60,868 bases of DNA from Bradyrhizobium sp. STM 3843 (GCF_000239815.1 NZ_CAFK01000083.1:1-60868); one strand, 5' to 3'. Shown: positions 1-8,583, counted from the first letter of the stretch. The notes: generated from the letters alone by a model not told the origin. Program-made: numbers and translations.

Positions 1-55
1 CGGCCTTGGCCTTCTTCGAGCCCTTCTTGACAGTTTTCTTGCTGGCCTTCGCCAC
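1..55 (-). CDS. Partial CDS, lysine-rich N-terminus, probably methionyl-tRNA synthetase
   Basis: Only the first 18 codons are inside the window. They start at a GTG at 55 preceded by an AAGGG ribosome site eight bases upstream, and encode an Ala/Lys-rich extension (V-A-K-A-S-K-K and onward). In many Rhizobiales the gene after holB is metG, which often has such a basic N-terminal tail. The identity therefore rests on gene order and composition, not on a visible catalytic motif. It lies 65 bases downstream of holB on the same strand and probably belongs to that transcript. Confidence 0.45.
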   Translation of the reverse strand, partial: MAKASKKTVKKGSKKAKA

Positions 56-120
56 GGCAAATTCCCTTCAAACGACGTCGGACGGATGATCTCGGGATGG
101 GCGCCCGGACACTAGCGCGG

Positions 121-1161
121 CTACCGCGTGGCTTCAGCGAGCATCCCGAACACCGAGAAAACCAGCGGTTTTCGCTCCAGATTATAGGATTCGGTGTCGC
201 GCGCGGCGCGAACGATCTTTTCCCATACCTCGGCGAGCCGTGCAAGGCGGGGCAGATTGGCGTTAGGATCGGGTCCACGCAGCCGCGCGGCCACCCAACG
301 CTCGATCGTATCGATGAAGCTCGCAAGCGCGACGCGGTCGCTGGTGCCGAGCGCGTCACCCAAGGCATGCAGCTCGTTCGGATCGAGGTGCGGCAGGGTC
401 GCAAGCAGCGCCGCGGTGCGGGTCTGCAGCTGTAGCGCATCACCACCCAGCAAAGCGAGCGCGCGGGACACGCTGCCTTCGGATGCAGCCGCGGCCTCGA
501 TCAGCGCGGGATCGGCCGGGTCGGTCGCTGTGGCCTCAGCGACAGCTCGGATCACATCTTGAGTCGCGAGCGGACGCAGGCTCAGCCTCCGGCAGCGCGA
601 CTTGATGGTGGCGAGCACCCGCGCCGGGGCGTGGCTGACCAGGAGAAACAGCGAGCGCTGCGGCGGCTCCTCGAGGATCTTCAAGAGCGCATTGGCGGCA
701 TTGGGATTGAGCTCGTCGACGGTGTCGACGATGCAGACCCGCCAGCCCTCGGCGGCAGCGGTCGAGCCGAAGAAGCTGATCGTCTCGCGTGTCTCGTCGA
801 CGGTAATGACGGTGCGCAGCACGCCCTTGTCGTTGGCGGAGCGCTCGAGTGTCAGCAACCCACCATGGGCGCCGGCGGCGATGCGGCGCGCGGTCTGGTC
901 AGTCGGATCAACGAACAGCGTATCGGCTCCGCGCACTGCGGGCGCGCCCGAATCGCCATGCGCGAGCACGAAGCGGGCCATCCGATAGGCCAGCGTCGCC
1001 TTGCCGATGCCAGGAGGACCTCCGATCAGCCATGCGTGAGCGATGCGGCCGCTGCGGTAGGCCGCAAGCAAGGCCGCCTCCGCCTCGCGATGCCCGATCA
1101 GGACCGACGTCTCGCGCGGATGGCGGACCGCGATCTCGGTTTCGGTCTTGCGCGCGCTCAT
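121..1161 (-). CDS. holB: DNA polymerase III delta' subunit
   Basis: This is a clamp-loader subunit that helps open and load the beta sliding clamp during chromosome replication. The 346-residue protein has an AAA+ P-loop near residue 47 (GGPPGIGK), a conserved NALLKILEEPP segment and the SRC motif (ATIKSRC) typical of delta'. Length fits alphaproteobacterial HolB. The start ATG overlaps the tmk stop codon by four bases (ATGA), so translation of the two is probably coupled within a dac-tmk-holB operon. Confidence 0.93.
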   Translation of the reverse strand: MSARKTETEIAVRHPRETSVLIGHREAEAALLAAYRSGRIAHAWLIGGPPGIGKATLAYRMARFVLAHGDSGAPAVRGADTLFVDPTDQTARRIAAGAHGGLLTLERSANDKGVLRTVITVDETRETISFFGSTAAAEGWRVCIVDTVDELNPNAANALLKILEEPPQRSLFLLVSHAPARVLATIKSRCRRLSLRPLATQDVIRAVAEATATDPADPALIEAAAASEGSVSRALALLGGDALQLQTRTAALLATLPHLDPNELHALGDALGTSDRVALASFIDTIERWVAARLRGPDPNANLPRLARLAEVWEKIVRAARDTESYNLERKPLVFSVFGMLAEATR

Positions 1162-1841
1162 GGTTGTCCCACGGTGGCGGGCGTGAACAGATGCATGCGA
1201 ACCGTATCCCAGACAGCATCAGCGACCCGGTCCGGCTCGACAGTGGCGTCGATCAACACGCAGCGCTTGGGATCATCGGCTGCGATCTTGCGATAGGCCT
1301 CGCGCAGGCCCTGGTGGAATTTGATGTCTTCGCTCTCGAACCGGTCGGGTGCGTCACTGCCGCGCCGGACGGCGGCCCGTTGCATCCCGACCTCGACGGG
1401 CACATCGAGGATGATGGTCAGGTCCGGCTTGAGATCGCCGATCGTCACCCGTTGCATGGCATTCAGGACATCGGGGGCGACCTTGCCGAGACTGCCCTGA
1501 TAGGCGCGGGTCGAATCGAAGAATCGATCGCAGAGCACCCAGCTGCCCTGGTTCAGCGCCGGCAGGATCACGTTGCGGACATGATCGTCGCGGGCGGCGG
1601 CGAACAGCAGAGTTTCGGCCTCGGCGCCGAGCAGCTTGCCAATCCCCGACAGGACCAGATGCCGCATGATCTCTGCACCCGCGGAGCCGCCGGGCTCACG
1701 GGTCGAGAGATTGCGCACGCCAGCCGCCTCAAGACGTTTGGCCAACATCTTGATCTGGGTGGATTTTCCGGCGCCTTCGCCGCCTTCGAAAGTGACGAAT
1801 TTGCCGCGGCCGGGGCCGCGTTGCACTTGAACATCGCCCAT
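1158..1841 (-). CDS. tmk: Thymidylate kinase
   Basis: It phosphorylates dTMP to dTDP with ATP in the cytoplasm, in the dTTP branch of nucleotide synthesis. The 227-residue protein has the P-loop FEGGEGAGKST near residues 18-28, the REPGG motif that follows in this family, and the DRFFDST segment of the dTMP-binding region. The N-terminus is about ten residues longer than in many homologues, but the ATG at 1841 is well placed two bases after the dac stop. It overlaps holB by four bases. Confidence 0.95.
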   Translation of the reverse strand: MGDVQVQRGPGRGKFVTFEGGEGAGKSTQIKMLAKRLEAAGVRNLSTREPGGSAGAEIMRHLVLSGIGKLLGAEAETLLFAAARDDHVRNVILPALNQGSWVLCDRFFDSTRAYQGSLGKVAPDVLNAMQRVTIGDLKPDLTIILDVPVEVGMQRAAVRRGSDAPDRFESEDIKFHQGLREAYRKIAADDPKRCVLIDATVEPDRVADAVWDTVRMHLFTPATVGQP

Positions 1842-1843
1842 TG

Positions 1844-3103
1844 CTAGAGCTTCTCGACGCCAGCGCGGAACAAACCGATCACGAGCTCGCCGACGCCATC
1901 GATTGCGCGCCGCATGGTCGATCCCTTCGCAATCGGCTCAGCGGCATAGATCGGGCTTTCCACCGCGATATTGGGTCCCCGCCATACCCTGACAACCCCG
2001 ACGCGCTGCCCCTGCTCGATCGGCGCCCGAACCGGACCGCTATAGACGATCCGGGCGATCAGCTTGTCGCTGCCGTTCTTCTGCACCATGACCTTGATCG
2101 GCTCCGGGCTCGACAGTTTGACGGAGCGGCTTTCGCCGCCGAACACCCGGGCGTAGCCGATCGGCTGGTCGGCTGCAAAGAGGGTGCGGGTTTCGAAATT
2201 GCGAAACCCCCATTCCAGCATCTTCTTGGCTTCGGTGGCGCGGTCCTCGGGATCCTCGAGCCCATTGACGACCACGATCAGCCTCGTGCCGTTCTGCATC
2301 GCAGAGCCGACCATGCCGTAGCCGCCCTCCTTGGTGTAGCCGGTCTTCAGTCCGTCCGCGCCCTCCATCGCGTTCAAGAGCGGATTGCGGTTCTGCTGGC
2401 GAATCTTGTTCCAGGTGAACTCCTTCTCGCCGAACAGCTTGTAGAACTCCGGATAGTCCAGGATGATGTGGCGCGCGAGCATCCCAAGCTCGCGCACGGT
2501 CATCTTGTTGCCGGGGTCGGGCAGCCCGTTGGCATTGGCGAAGGTGGATTTGGCGAGGCCAAGCTCGCGGGCGCGCTTGGTCATGAAATCGGCGGCGAAG
2601 ATCTTCTCGTTGCCGGCCATGCCCTCGGCCAGCGCGATGCAGGCATCATTGCCGCTCTGGATGATGGCGCCGTGCAGGAGATCGTCGACCGAGACCTTGC
2701 TGTTCAAGGCCGCGAACATCGTCGAGGTGCCCGAGGGGGCCCCACCCCTGCGCCAGGCGTTCTCGCTGATCCGGTACTCATCCGTCAGCTTGACCGTGCC
2801 GTCCTTCACGGCGTGGAACACCACTTCCGCCGTCATCAGCTTCATCATGCTCGAGGGGGCGCGGAGCTCGTCGGCATTCTTCTCAAACAGGACGCTGCCG
2901 CTGGTGGCTTCGATCAGAATCGCGGTCGGGGCATCGCCTTCGAAGCCGCCCTCCTCCTTGCGCGCGCCTTGCACGCTCTGGTTGGCGGCCTGGAGCACAC
3001 CGCTCCAACCGATGATGAGGGCAGCCGCGACCGCAGCCAGTGCACGCCAGGGGCGCCCGGAAAATGGAACGGACGGACGGAATGGTAACATTTTCAGTGC
3101 CAT
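1844..3103 (-). CDS. D-alanyl-D-alanine carboxypeptidase (penicillin-binding protein 5 family)
   Basis: This is a periplasmic serine carboxypeptidase that trims the terminal D-Ala of peptidoglycan pentapeptides. All three active-site motifs are visible: S85-M-M-K88, S150-G-N152 and K253-T-G255. An N-terminal hydrophobic segment (about residues 18-40) ending in LQAA looks like a signal peptide, and the last 120 residues match a PBP5-type C-terminal domain. Length (419) is normal. It is probably the first gene of the run into tmk and holB. The type (dacC, dacA or dacF) cannot be settled by eye. Confidence 0.92.
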   Translation of the reverse strand: MALKMLPFRPSVPFSGRPWRALAAVAAALIIGWSGVLQAANQSVQGARKEEGGFEGDAPTAILIEATSGSVLFEKNADELRAPSSMMKLMTAEVVFHAVKDGTVKLTDEYRISENAWRRGGAPSGTSTMFAALNSKVSVDDLLHGAIIQSGNDACIALAEGMAGNEKIFAADFMTKRARELGLAKSTFANANGLPDPGNKMTVRELGMLARHIILDYPEFYKLFGEKEFTWNKIRQQNRNPLLNAMEGADGLKTGYTKEGGYGMVGSAMQNGTRLIVVVNGLEDPEDRATEAKKMLEWGFRNFETRTLFAADQPIGYARVFGGESRSVKLSSPEPIKVMVQKNGSDKLIARIVYSGPVRAPIEQGQRVGVVRVWRGPNIAVESPIYAAEPIAKGSTMRRAIDGVGELVIGLFRAGVEKL

Positions 3104-3358
3104 CGGCGGGGCCCCGGAGCAAATGGCGTTCTAACAGCTGGCCACAGCGCGAACAACATCGCCAGCCCTTCCGTCCTCGGCGCTCCCCAACCATCCGGGC
3201 GCTCAGAGCAGAAGGTGCCGAAGCGGGACATGGCTGCATCGATCCCGCACTGCGTGAACCTTTTGCGGAATGCTGCGACACACTATCGCTGGGGATATTT
3301 CAGGGCCCAGTATTCGTCGCAGCGTTGCCTTGAGAACATATTCCTCACGGCAACGCTG

Positions 3359-3387
3359 TTGCTTTTTGGGAATTCAACCTTAAATAT
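3359..3387 (+). promoter_or_regulatory. Putative sigma-70-type promoter for a small RNA
   Basis: TTGCTT at 3359-3364 and AAATAT at 3382-3387 are separated by exactly 17 bases, in an AT-rich patch within a GC-rich region. The expected start, six to eight bases later, coincides with the first base of the 10-bp stem at 3394. No coding region begins downstream. Confidence 0.45.
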
Positions 3388-3393
3388 GCGTGA

Positions 3394-3472
3394 TCAGTCG
3401 GCGCCTTTGGCCCTGAATCCCCGGTACGCCGACTGAGGAAACCCCGCGTCCAGCCCCGCGGGGTTTTCTTTT
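3394..3472 (+). ncRNA. Candidate small RNA with two stem-loops
   Basis: A perfect 10-bp stem (3394-3403 with 3427-3436) enclosing a 23-base loop is followed at once by an intrinsic terminator (3439-3472). A promoter-like sequence sits just upstream. The predicted transcript is about 80 nt and contains no plausible reading frame. It lies between the dac gene and rlpA, both of which point the other way. It does not resemble 6S, SRP, tmRNA or RNase P RNA. The family is unknown to me; the structure is seen and the transcription is inferred. Confidence 0.5.
3439..3472 (+). terminator. Intrinsic terminator
   Basis: A 10-bp GC-rich stem (3439-3448 with 3457-3466) with an 8-base loop is followed by TCTTTT. 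The T-tract is on the plus strand, so it ends the candidate small RNA rather than rlpA. Confidence 0.75.
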
Positions 3473-3501
3473 GCCGGCTTGGAGCCCGGCCTGACGGTCG
3501 C

Positions 3502-4437
3502 TTAATAGAGCCCGCGACCGCTGAGAATGTCGCGCGCCTCCTGCGCACCGTTGTCCGGTGCGTAGGCCGAGGCCCGGCTCGTGCCGCTCACATAGCCGCC
3601 GTCCTGATCATAGCTTACGGCACGTGGATTCTCGAGCACGCGTCCGCGTGAGCGGCTCGATGCCGACAGCTCCGAACTGCCCCCCGCCGAGGCCGCATCC
3701 GCCGCCGAGTTACCGAGCGTGTACGGCCGCTCCTCTGGCATCGGAATTTCGCCGCGGACCGAACGTCCGGCGCCGCCGATCTCCGGCACGAACGGCCGCG
3801 CCGAGGCGACCCGTACCAGGGAGGGCGCAGGCGCCGGGATTCCGGTGCGCAAGGTCGCCATCAGCTGCACGTCGTCGGAGCCTTCGAGCGGCGCGCGGCC
3901 GACATATTCGACCCGCACCTTGGCCACGCCGTGGTTCTTGAACTCAAGAAGCTCGGCGGCCTTGTTGGAGACGTCGATCAGGCGGTTGTCGTGATACGGG
4001 CCGCGATCATTGACCCGAACGATCAGCGACTTGCCGTTGGCCAGATTGGTGACGCGGGCATAGCACGGCATCGGCAAGGTCGGGTGAGCCGCGGTCAGCG
4101 AAGCCATGTCGAACACTTCGCCGTTGGCGGTGAGCCGGCCGTGGAAATCGTCTCCATACCAGGAGGCCAGCCCTTCGGCTCGGTAGTTCACGTCCTCTTC
4201 CGGCACGTAGACACGACCGCCCACGGTATATGGCTTGCCGACCCGGTAGACCCCGCCCCCCTTGGGCACGGGTTCTCCGAACGCGACCACGCGCGGGCTA
4301 GATGACACGCCGTATTTCGGGTCGACGCGGCTGGCGAATTTGTTCGACGAGGCGCAATTTGCAACCGTCAGGCACGCGAGAACCGCGACAGCGCCGCGCA
4401 CTGCTCTCTCGCCCGGATATGTCCGACGAAACTCCAT
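3502..4437 (-). CDS. rlpA: RlpA-like septal ring lytic transglycosylase (lipoprotein)
   Basis: RlpA proteins are outer-membrane lipoproteins that cleave glycan strands lacking stem peptides near the division septum. The double-psi beta-barrel signatures are clear: GLASWYGDDFHGRLTANGE about residues 90-108 and VRVNDRGPY further on. The protein begins MEFRRTY and has a hydrophobic segment ending in TVANC, a likely lipobox. I chose the ATG at 4437 because the longer upstream frame lacks a signal sequence. No SPOR domain follows; the C-terminal 100 residues are low-complexity Ser/Ala/Arg-rich. Confidence 0.88.
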   Translation of the reverse strand: MEFRRTYPGERAVRGAVAVLACLTVANCASSNKFASRVDPKYGVSSSPRVVAFGEPVPKGGGVYRVGKPYTVGGRVYVPEEDVNYRAEGLASWYGDDFHGRLTANGEVFDMASLTAAHPTLPMPCYARVTNLANGKSLIVRVNDRGPYHDNRLIDVSNKAAELLEFKNHGVAKVRVEYVGRAPLEGSDDVQLMATLRTGIPAPAPSLVRVASARPFVPEIGGAGRSVRGEIPMPEERPYTLGNSAADAASAGGSSELSASSRSRGRVLENPRAVSYDQDGGYVSGTSRASAYAPDNGAQEARDILSGRGLY

Positions 4438-4787
4438 TGACCCCGAATACCGTCCCGCCGGCGACCGCTGCGGGCAGCGATACCGGACTACTTCCCCGAG
4501 TCGCGTCCCACCGCGACCCAATGCATAAGGATAACGCAACCCGAACACGGCGGAAATGGGGTGGGCTCGGGCTTGGTTAACCAAGCCTTGCGCCCTATGC
4601 GTCCGCCTGGATGGACCGCTCGCGCCTCCCGCGAGGCCATCCTGTGTTTCCACTGCTTCCTTTATGTCACATCTGTTGCGGTGAATCCTCAGTCGGTCCT
4701 CATCTCATTTTGCGGGACTAAATCCTTTTGACTGTGCGGGGCCCCCCGTCGTTTGGTTCTCGCGGGGGCGCAGAAGGACCTCTTGCG
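4438..4787. other. Intergenic region upstream of rlpA and of a 29-aa gene
   Basis: No convincing gene is present. The left part should hold the rlpA promoter (minus strand). The right part contains a TTTTGAC element near 4728 followed by a GC-rich inverted repeat (GGGGCCCCCC near 4740) ahead of the small gene at 4788. Confidence 0.4.
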
Positions 4788-4877
4788 ATGATCGAAGCAA
4801 TCACAGCAGTCATGGGTTTGGTCGGCGCCGGGATTTTCCTGGCTCATGCGTTCGAAGGCGTGCGCTCCCGGGCCTGA
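4788..4877 (+). CDS. 29-aa single-span membrane peptide, function unknown
   Basis: The frame begins at ATG 4788 after an AAGGACC ribosome site and encodes a peptide beginning MIEAITAVMG. It has one hydrophobic helix of about 18 residues and a short tail ending in V-R-S-R-A. The charge pattern (acidic before, basic after) suits insertion in the inner membrane with the C-terminus inside. The stop overlaps a hairpin. No homologue is asserted and no function can be given. Confidence 0.45.
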   Translation: MIEAITAVMGLVGAGIFLAHAFEGVRSRA

Positions 4878-4904
4878 CGTCCGGCGCCTATGCGCCGCGA
4901 CGTC
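4876..4904 (+). terminator. Hairpin over the stop codon of the 29-aa gene
   Basis: GACGTC plus CGGCGC (4876-4887) pair with GCGCCG plus GACGTC (4892-4904), with one bulged base and a CTAT loop. There is no clear T-tract, so this may be a weak terminator or an mRNA-stabilising element. Confidence 0.35.
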
Positions 4905-5023
4905 CATCCCTTGGGCATGCCGCCGGGCGACAGGCCCGGGATGAGTTGAAGCTTAATTTCACGACCCGGCTTTTCCGAAAGTTTTAACCGGTTCGGACAA
5001 GCATCAAGCGCAGGAGGTGATCC

Positions 5024-5122
5024 ATGCGCCATCAAGACAAGGTTTCGGGCGGCTTCCTCGCCCTGACGGCCGTCAGCCTCGCGGTTCTGTGCTCCAGCCT
5101 GATCGCGTTTGCGTTGACTTGA
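5024..5122 (+). CDS. 32-aa single-span membrane peptide, function unknown
   Basis: An essentially ideal Shine-Dalgarno sequence (AGGAGGTGA at 5012-5020) precedes ATG 5024. The peptide begins MRHQDKVSGG and has one hydrophobic helix (about residues 11-31). Such a strong ribosome site on a frame this short argues that it is translated. It lies 146 bases after the 29-aa gene and may share its transcript. Confidence 0.5.
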   Translation: MRHQDKVSGGFLALTAVSLAVLCSSLIAFALT

Positions 5123-5241
5123 AGCGTTGATTCGAAACGGGTCGCGGCCGCACCGATGCGGACGCCGACATGATGATCGAACAGGCGTGCCGAACACACA
5201 GATCGGCCCCCGCTGCACAGATAGATGAGGTCGACAGTCGG

Positions 5242-5547
5242 ATGATCTCGGCAGCCCTTTGTCCTGGGGTGGCTGCGAAGGTCGTTTCAGGAATCGGTTT
5301 GTTGCTGATCTGGTACGGCCTCGGAGGACTTGCTCCGGCCTACGCTCAGGACTTGGCCATCGCACCCTGCACGCGGAATACTCCTCCAGGAGCCGCTTGC
5401 GCCTGCAATCCCGGAGTGATGCGAGGACGACAGCATATGGGTGCGCCAGGCTGGCATCTCGACGAGCGACAGCACGTGATCAAAGATGGCTGGCACGCGA
5501 CTTATTACAAGGGCACACACAACGCCGTCTGTTCTCGAGATCAGTGA
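5242..5547 (+). CDS. Small exported protein of unknown function
   Basis: From ATG 5242 the frame encodes 101 residues. A hydrophobic stretch (VVSGIGLLLIWYGLGG) ends in APAYAQ, a good signal-peptidase site. The mature part is about 65 residues and holds four cysteines (C-T-R, C-A-C and a C-terminal C-S-R), which suggests disulphides in the periplasm. The same frame is open from 5170, but the first 24 residues there do not look like a signal region. No family is recognised. Confidence 0.45.
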   Translation: MISAALCPGVAAKVVSGIGLLLIWYGLGGLAPAYAQDLAIAPCTRNTPPGAACACNPGVMRGRQHMGAPGWHLDERQHVIKDGWHATYYKGTHNAVCSRDQ

Positions 5548-6120
5548 CATCGGCCTCGCCGAACGAAGCCACCTCGCGATCTCACCAGCTCAACCAGCTG
5601 CCCAAACAGCCATGTGACGACTGTGCGGTCTGTAATCTCCAGCCGCTCCGCTTGCCATTCATATTAGTGCAACAGCGGCAATCCCCCCCTTTTAGGCCGC
5701 CCTCGCCCGTATCGGCGCGATGGCTTCGACGCTCTCCCTGAACTCCCCACCCCACAGCCATCGCCGGATCAGAACTCATCGCGACGGCGCGAGCCGGAGT
5801 GCCACGGCATCGCATCGGAATTCCGATCAGCTCATTCGTCGTAATGAACTGAAACGAACGGATACCATTCTCTCACGCTGTGGCCTCATTCAACGCATTC
5901 TATCGCACACAGCGACGAGCAGCAGAACGCACGGTCCTATTAGTTGAAATCAAATAAACTCAATGGTCCTGACGTTTTACCGTGGTTCCATTCGGAACAA
6001 CCTCGCCGGCCGCCGCGAACGTCGCAGGCGTGCCGCAAAGTTGATCGGCCGGCAATCAAGCGCGCTTGGCGTCAATCGGGACAAGCCGTACGCTGATCTC
6101 TTACTCATGGGATCACGCTC
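5548..6120. other. 573-bp intergenic region before the radical SAM gene
   Basis: No supported gene or RNA was found. The sequence becomes AT-richer between 5820 and 5975 than its surroundings. The region close to 6121 has no strong Shine-Dalgarno site. It must contain the promoter of the radical SAM gene and may hold a long 5' leader. Confidence 0.35.
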
Positions 6121-7887
6121 ATGAGCTTACGCAAGACTTTTCGGCTGGTTCTGATCAAGCCGTCGCATTACGACGATGACGGCTACGTTATCCGGTGGTG
6201 GCGCGGCGGCCTGCCTTCGAATTCGTTGGCATGTCTCTATGGCATTGCGATGGATTGCCGCGAGCGCCAGGTTCTCGGCGCGGACGTCGACATCAGCATC
6301 GAAGCCATCGACGAGACCAATTGGCGGGTGCGAGTCGAGGATCTCGCGTGCACGATCAAAGCGGCGGAGGCCGGCATGGTGATGCTGGTCGGCGTGCAGT
6401 CCAACCAGTTTCCGAGGTCACTCGATCTCGCCAGGCAGTTTCGCCGCCGTGGCGTCGCGGTCGCCGTCGGCGGCTTCCATGTGTCCGGCACGCTCGCGAT
6501 GCTGCCGGAGCGCGATCGAAGCCTTCAGGAGATGCTCGACCTCGGCGTTTCCGTGTTCGCTGGCGAAGCCGAAGGCCGGCTGGACGAGGTCTTGCGCGAC
6601 GCGGCGGCCGGTCGGCTGCAACCCATCTACAATTTCCTTGACGACCTCCCGCATCTGGAAGACCGGCCGCTGCCGATCATTCCCCATCAGCAGATCGCGC
6701 GGGTGATCGGTCACACCACGAGCTTCGATGCCGGCCGCGGCTGTCCCTTCCAGTGCTCGTTCTGCACCATCATCAATGTGCAGGGTCGCAAATCGCGCCG
6801 CCGCTCCGCCGACGACATCGAGGCGTTGATCCGTGCCAATGTCGCGCAGGGCATCTCGGCCTTCTTCATCACCGACGACAATTTTGCCCGCAACCGCGAC
6901 TGGGAAGCCCTGCTCGACCGAATCATCGACCTTCGCGAAAGGGAAGGTTGGGATTTGCGCTTCACGATCCAGGTCGACACGCTGTGTCACAAGCTGCCTG
7001 GTTTCATCGAGAAATGCGCGCGCGCCGGCGTCAGGCGCTGCTTCATCGGCCTTGAGAATATCAACCCGGACAGTCTTGCCGGCGCCAAGAAGCGGCAGAA
7101 CAAGATCACCGATTATCGCGAGATGATGCTGGCGTGGAAGCAGGCCAGGATCATCACCGTCGGCGGCTATATCCTCGGCTTTCCGAACGATACGCCGGCG
7201 TCGATCGTCCGTGATATCAGGATCATCCAGCACGAGCTGCCGATCGACATGCTGGAATTTTTCCTTCTGACTCCGCTGCCCGGTTCGGAAGATCACAAGA
7301 TGCTGCATGCGAAGGGCGTTCCGATGGATCCGGACCTCAACAAATACGATCTGGATCACGTCACGGTTGCGCACCCCGCAATGTCCAAAGCGGAATGGGA
7401 GCGCGCTTATGAGCTCGCCTGGCAGACCTATTACAGCTGGGAGCACATCGAGACGCTGATGCGGCGCGCCGCGGCGACCGGCAACAACATCAGCCGGATC
7501 GTCAACTACGCTCTCTATTTCAAGGGCTATCATCCGATCGAGCATGTGCATCCGCTCGAGGGCGGTGTCTTGCGGCTGAAGAGCCGGCACGAGCGCCGCC
7601 CGTCTCTGCCGGTCGAACCGGCCTGGTTGTTCTATCCGCGCTATGTTGCCGAGACGGCGGTCAAGGCGGTCCGCTGGGCCACGCTCGCCATCCGGCTTCA
7701 GCGGCTGGCGCGCAAGGTCAAGGCGGATCCGCAGCGGCTCGCTTACGTCGACCAGGCGCTGGCGCCGCTTGGGAACGAGACCGAGAAGCTGGAACTGTTC
7801 AAGACCAGATCGAGCGAGGCCTTTCTCGCGCAGCGGCGGCATGTCGAGGCGGCGCAGAAGCCGAAAGAGCGCGCGCCGTCGCCTTGA
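6121..7887 (+). CDS. B12-binding-type radical SAM enzyme, substrate unknown
   Basis: The 588-residue protein has the radical SAM cluster motif C208-x3-C212-x2-C215 in GCPFQCSFC, which binds a 4Fe-4S cluster used to cleave S-adenosylmethionine. The N-terminal 190 residues fit a cobalamin-binding-like Rossmann domain (MVMLVGVQSN, VGGFH), and the order matches class B radical SAM enzymes. The C-terminal 150 residues are helical and basic. It stands alone between small genes, so context gives no substrate. Hopanoid methylase HpnP was considered, but its N-terminus does not match what I expect. Confidence 0.8.
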   Translation: MSLRKTFRLVLIKPSHYDDDGYVIRWWRGGLPSNSLACLYGIAMDCRERQVLGADVDISIEAIDETNWRVRVEDLACTIKAAEAGMVMLVGVQSNQFPRSLDLARQFRRRGVAVAVGGFHVSGTLAMLPERDRSLQEMLDLGVSVFAGEAEGRLDEVLRDAAAGRLQPIYNFLDDLPHLEDRPLPIIPHQQIARVIGHTTSFDAGRGCPFQCSFCTIINVQGRKSRRRSADDIEALIRANVAQGISAFFITDDNFARNRDWEALLDRIIDLREREGWDLRFTIQVDTLCHKLPGFIEKCARAGVRRCFIGLENINPDSLAGAKKRQNKITDYREMMLAWKQARIITVGGYILGFPNDTPASIVRDIRIIQHELPIDMLEFFLLTPLPGSEDHKMLHAKGVPMDPDLNKYDLDHVTVAHPAMSKAEWERAYELAWQTYYSWEHIETLMRRAAATGNNISRIVNYALYFKGYHPIEHVHPLEGGVLRLKSRHERRPSLPVEPAWLFYPRYVAETAVKAVRWATLAIRLQRLARKVKADPQRLAYVDQALAPLGNETEKLELFKTRSSEAFLAQRRHVEAAQKPKERAPSP

Positions 7888-8090
7888 CCGCATCCGCGCG
7901 TGATCAGCGAAGCTTGCGACAAGGCTGGCGGGAGAGGAGTCCTGTCAACTCCCTTGAAATCTCAGGATTATTGCCAATCTAAGGTAGCGCAGCCATGGTT
8001 TCGGCTACGGCTCTCCGATCGAGGCCGTCGCTTCGACAAGTTCCGAATTGTGATTCTTGAGTGCCCTTTGTTCAGCGAAGCGGGGCACAG

Positions 8091-8300
8091 ATGAGATTGC
8101 TCCGAGAATGGCGACATCCGCTCGCTTGGTTCAACAGAGCGCCGTGCCAGGGCGCCAGCGCTGAGGAATGGCAGCCCGTCGTCAGGCTTGGCACGTTCGC
8201 CCGGCTTCAAATGCGCAAGCGCGGGCCGGATGGCCGATGGACTTATCGAGAGCCGACCGAGGCTGAGGTCCAGGAGTATCTTAAGAATGAGGCTTGGTGA
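8091..8300 (+). CDS. Small conserved hypothetical protein, paralogue of 24266-24472
   Basis: The 69-residue protein shares a core with the gene at 24266-24472: W-x-P-V-V-R-L, then LQMRKRGPDGRW, then an E-A-W C-terminus. The conserved length (69 and 68) supports ATG 8091 as the start. It is tryptophan- and arginine-rich, without membrane segments. This copy lies just outside the left end of the integrative element; the other copy is inside the right end in inverted orientation. Function unknown. Confidence 0.6.
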   Translation: MRLLREWRHPLAWFNRAPCQGASAEEWQPVVRLGTFARLQMRKRGPDGRWTYREPTEAEVQEYLKNEAW

Positions 8301-8419
8301 GCGCGGTGCTTCTCGCTCCAATTGTTTCAGTGCTTTTCAATGTAGGCCTGTGCGCACTGCTCGAAGATCTAGGCCTTCTCTACGATCTCGGGCCGCCTTC
8401 TTCTCCTCAAACGAAACAG

Positions 8420-8509
8420 TGGCGGAAGGGGTGGGATTCGAACCCACGGTACCCTTGCGGGCACGCCGGTTTTCAAGACCGGTGCCTTAAACCACTCGGC
8501 CACCCTTCC
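8420..8509 (-). tRNA. tRNA-Ser (anticodon TGA)
   Basis: Read on the minus strand, a 7-bp acceptor stem (GGAAGGG with CCCTTCC), D arm, anticodon loop CTTGAAA with TGA, long class II variable arm and T arm (GGTTCGAATCC) are all present, and CCA is encoded. The 5' half up to the anticodon loop (8471-8509) lies within the direct repeat that bounds the element, so that half and everything upstream of it came from the element. The integrase gene points at the tRNA 5' end 68 bases away. Confidence 0.95.
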
Positions 8510-8510
8510 A
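8471..8510. repeat. attL, 40-bp direct repeat in the tRNA-Ser gene
   Basis: These 40 bases are identical to 24624-24663. They run from one base before the tRNA 5' end through the whole anticodon loop. Identity stops sharply on both sides, as expected for the core of a site-specific recombination site. Confidence 0.93.
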
Positions 8511-8564
8511 AACGTTGATTTCGCTTAGCTTTTTCGTCTACCACGGAGAACAGACCGCGGACTC

Positions 8565-8583
8565 AGCTACCGGATTGCTACCC
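8565..8583. promoter_or_regulatory. Possible left arm-type integrase binding repeats
   Basis: AGCTACC (8565-8571) and TTGCTACCC (8575-8583) are spaced by 11 bases, 55-75 bases from the core site. The same motif pair occurs at the right end (24485-24505). Paired short repeats at both ends at similar distance from the core are what integrase N-terminal arm-binding domains recognise. Confidence 0.4.

Noticed and set aside
6418..7893. A 491-codon minus-strand frame opposite the radical SAM gene.
   Set aside because: It is the complement of codons containing the radical SAM cluster motif and has no features of its own.
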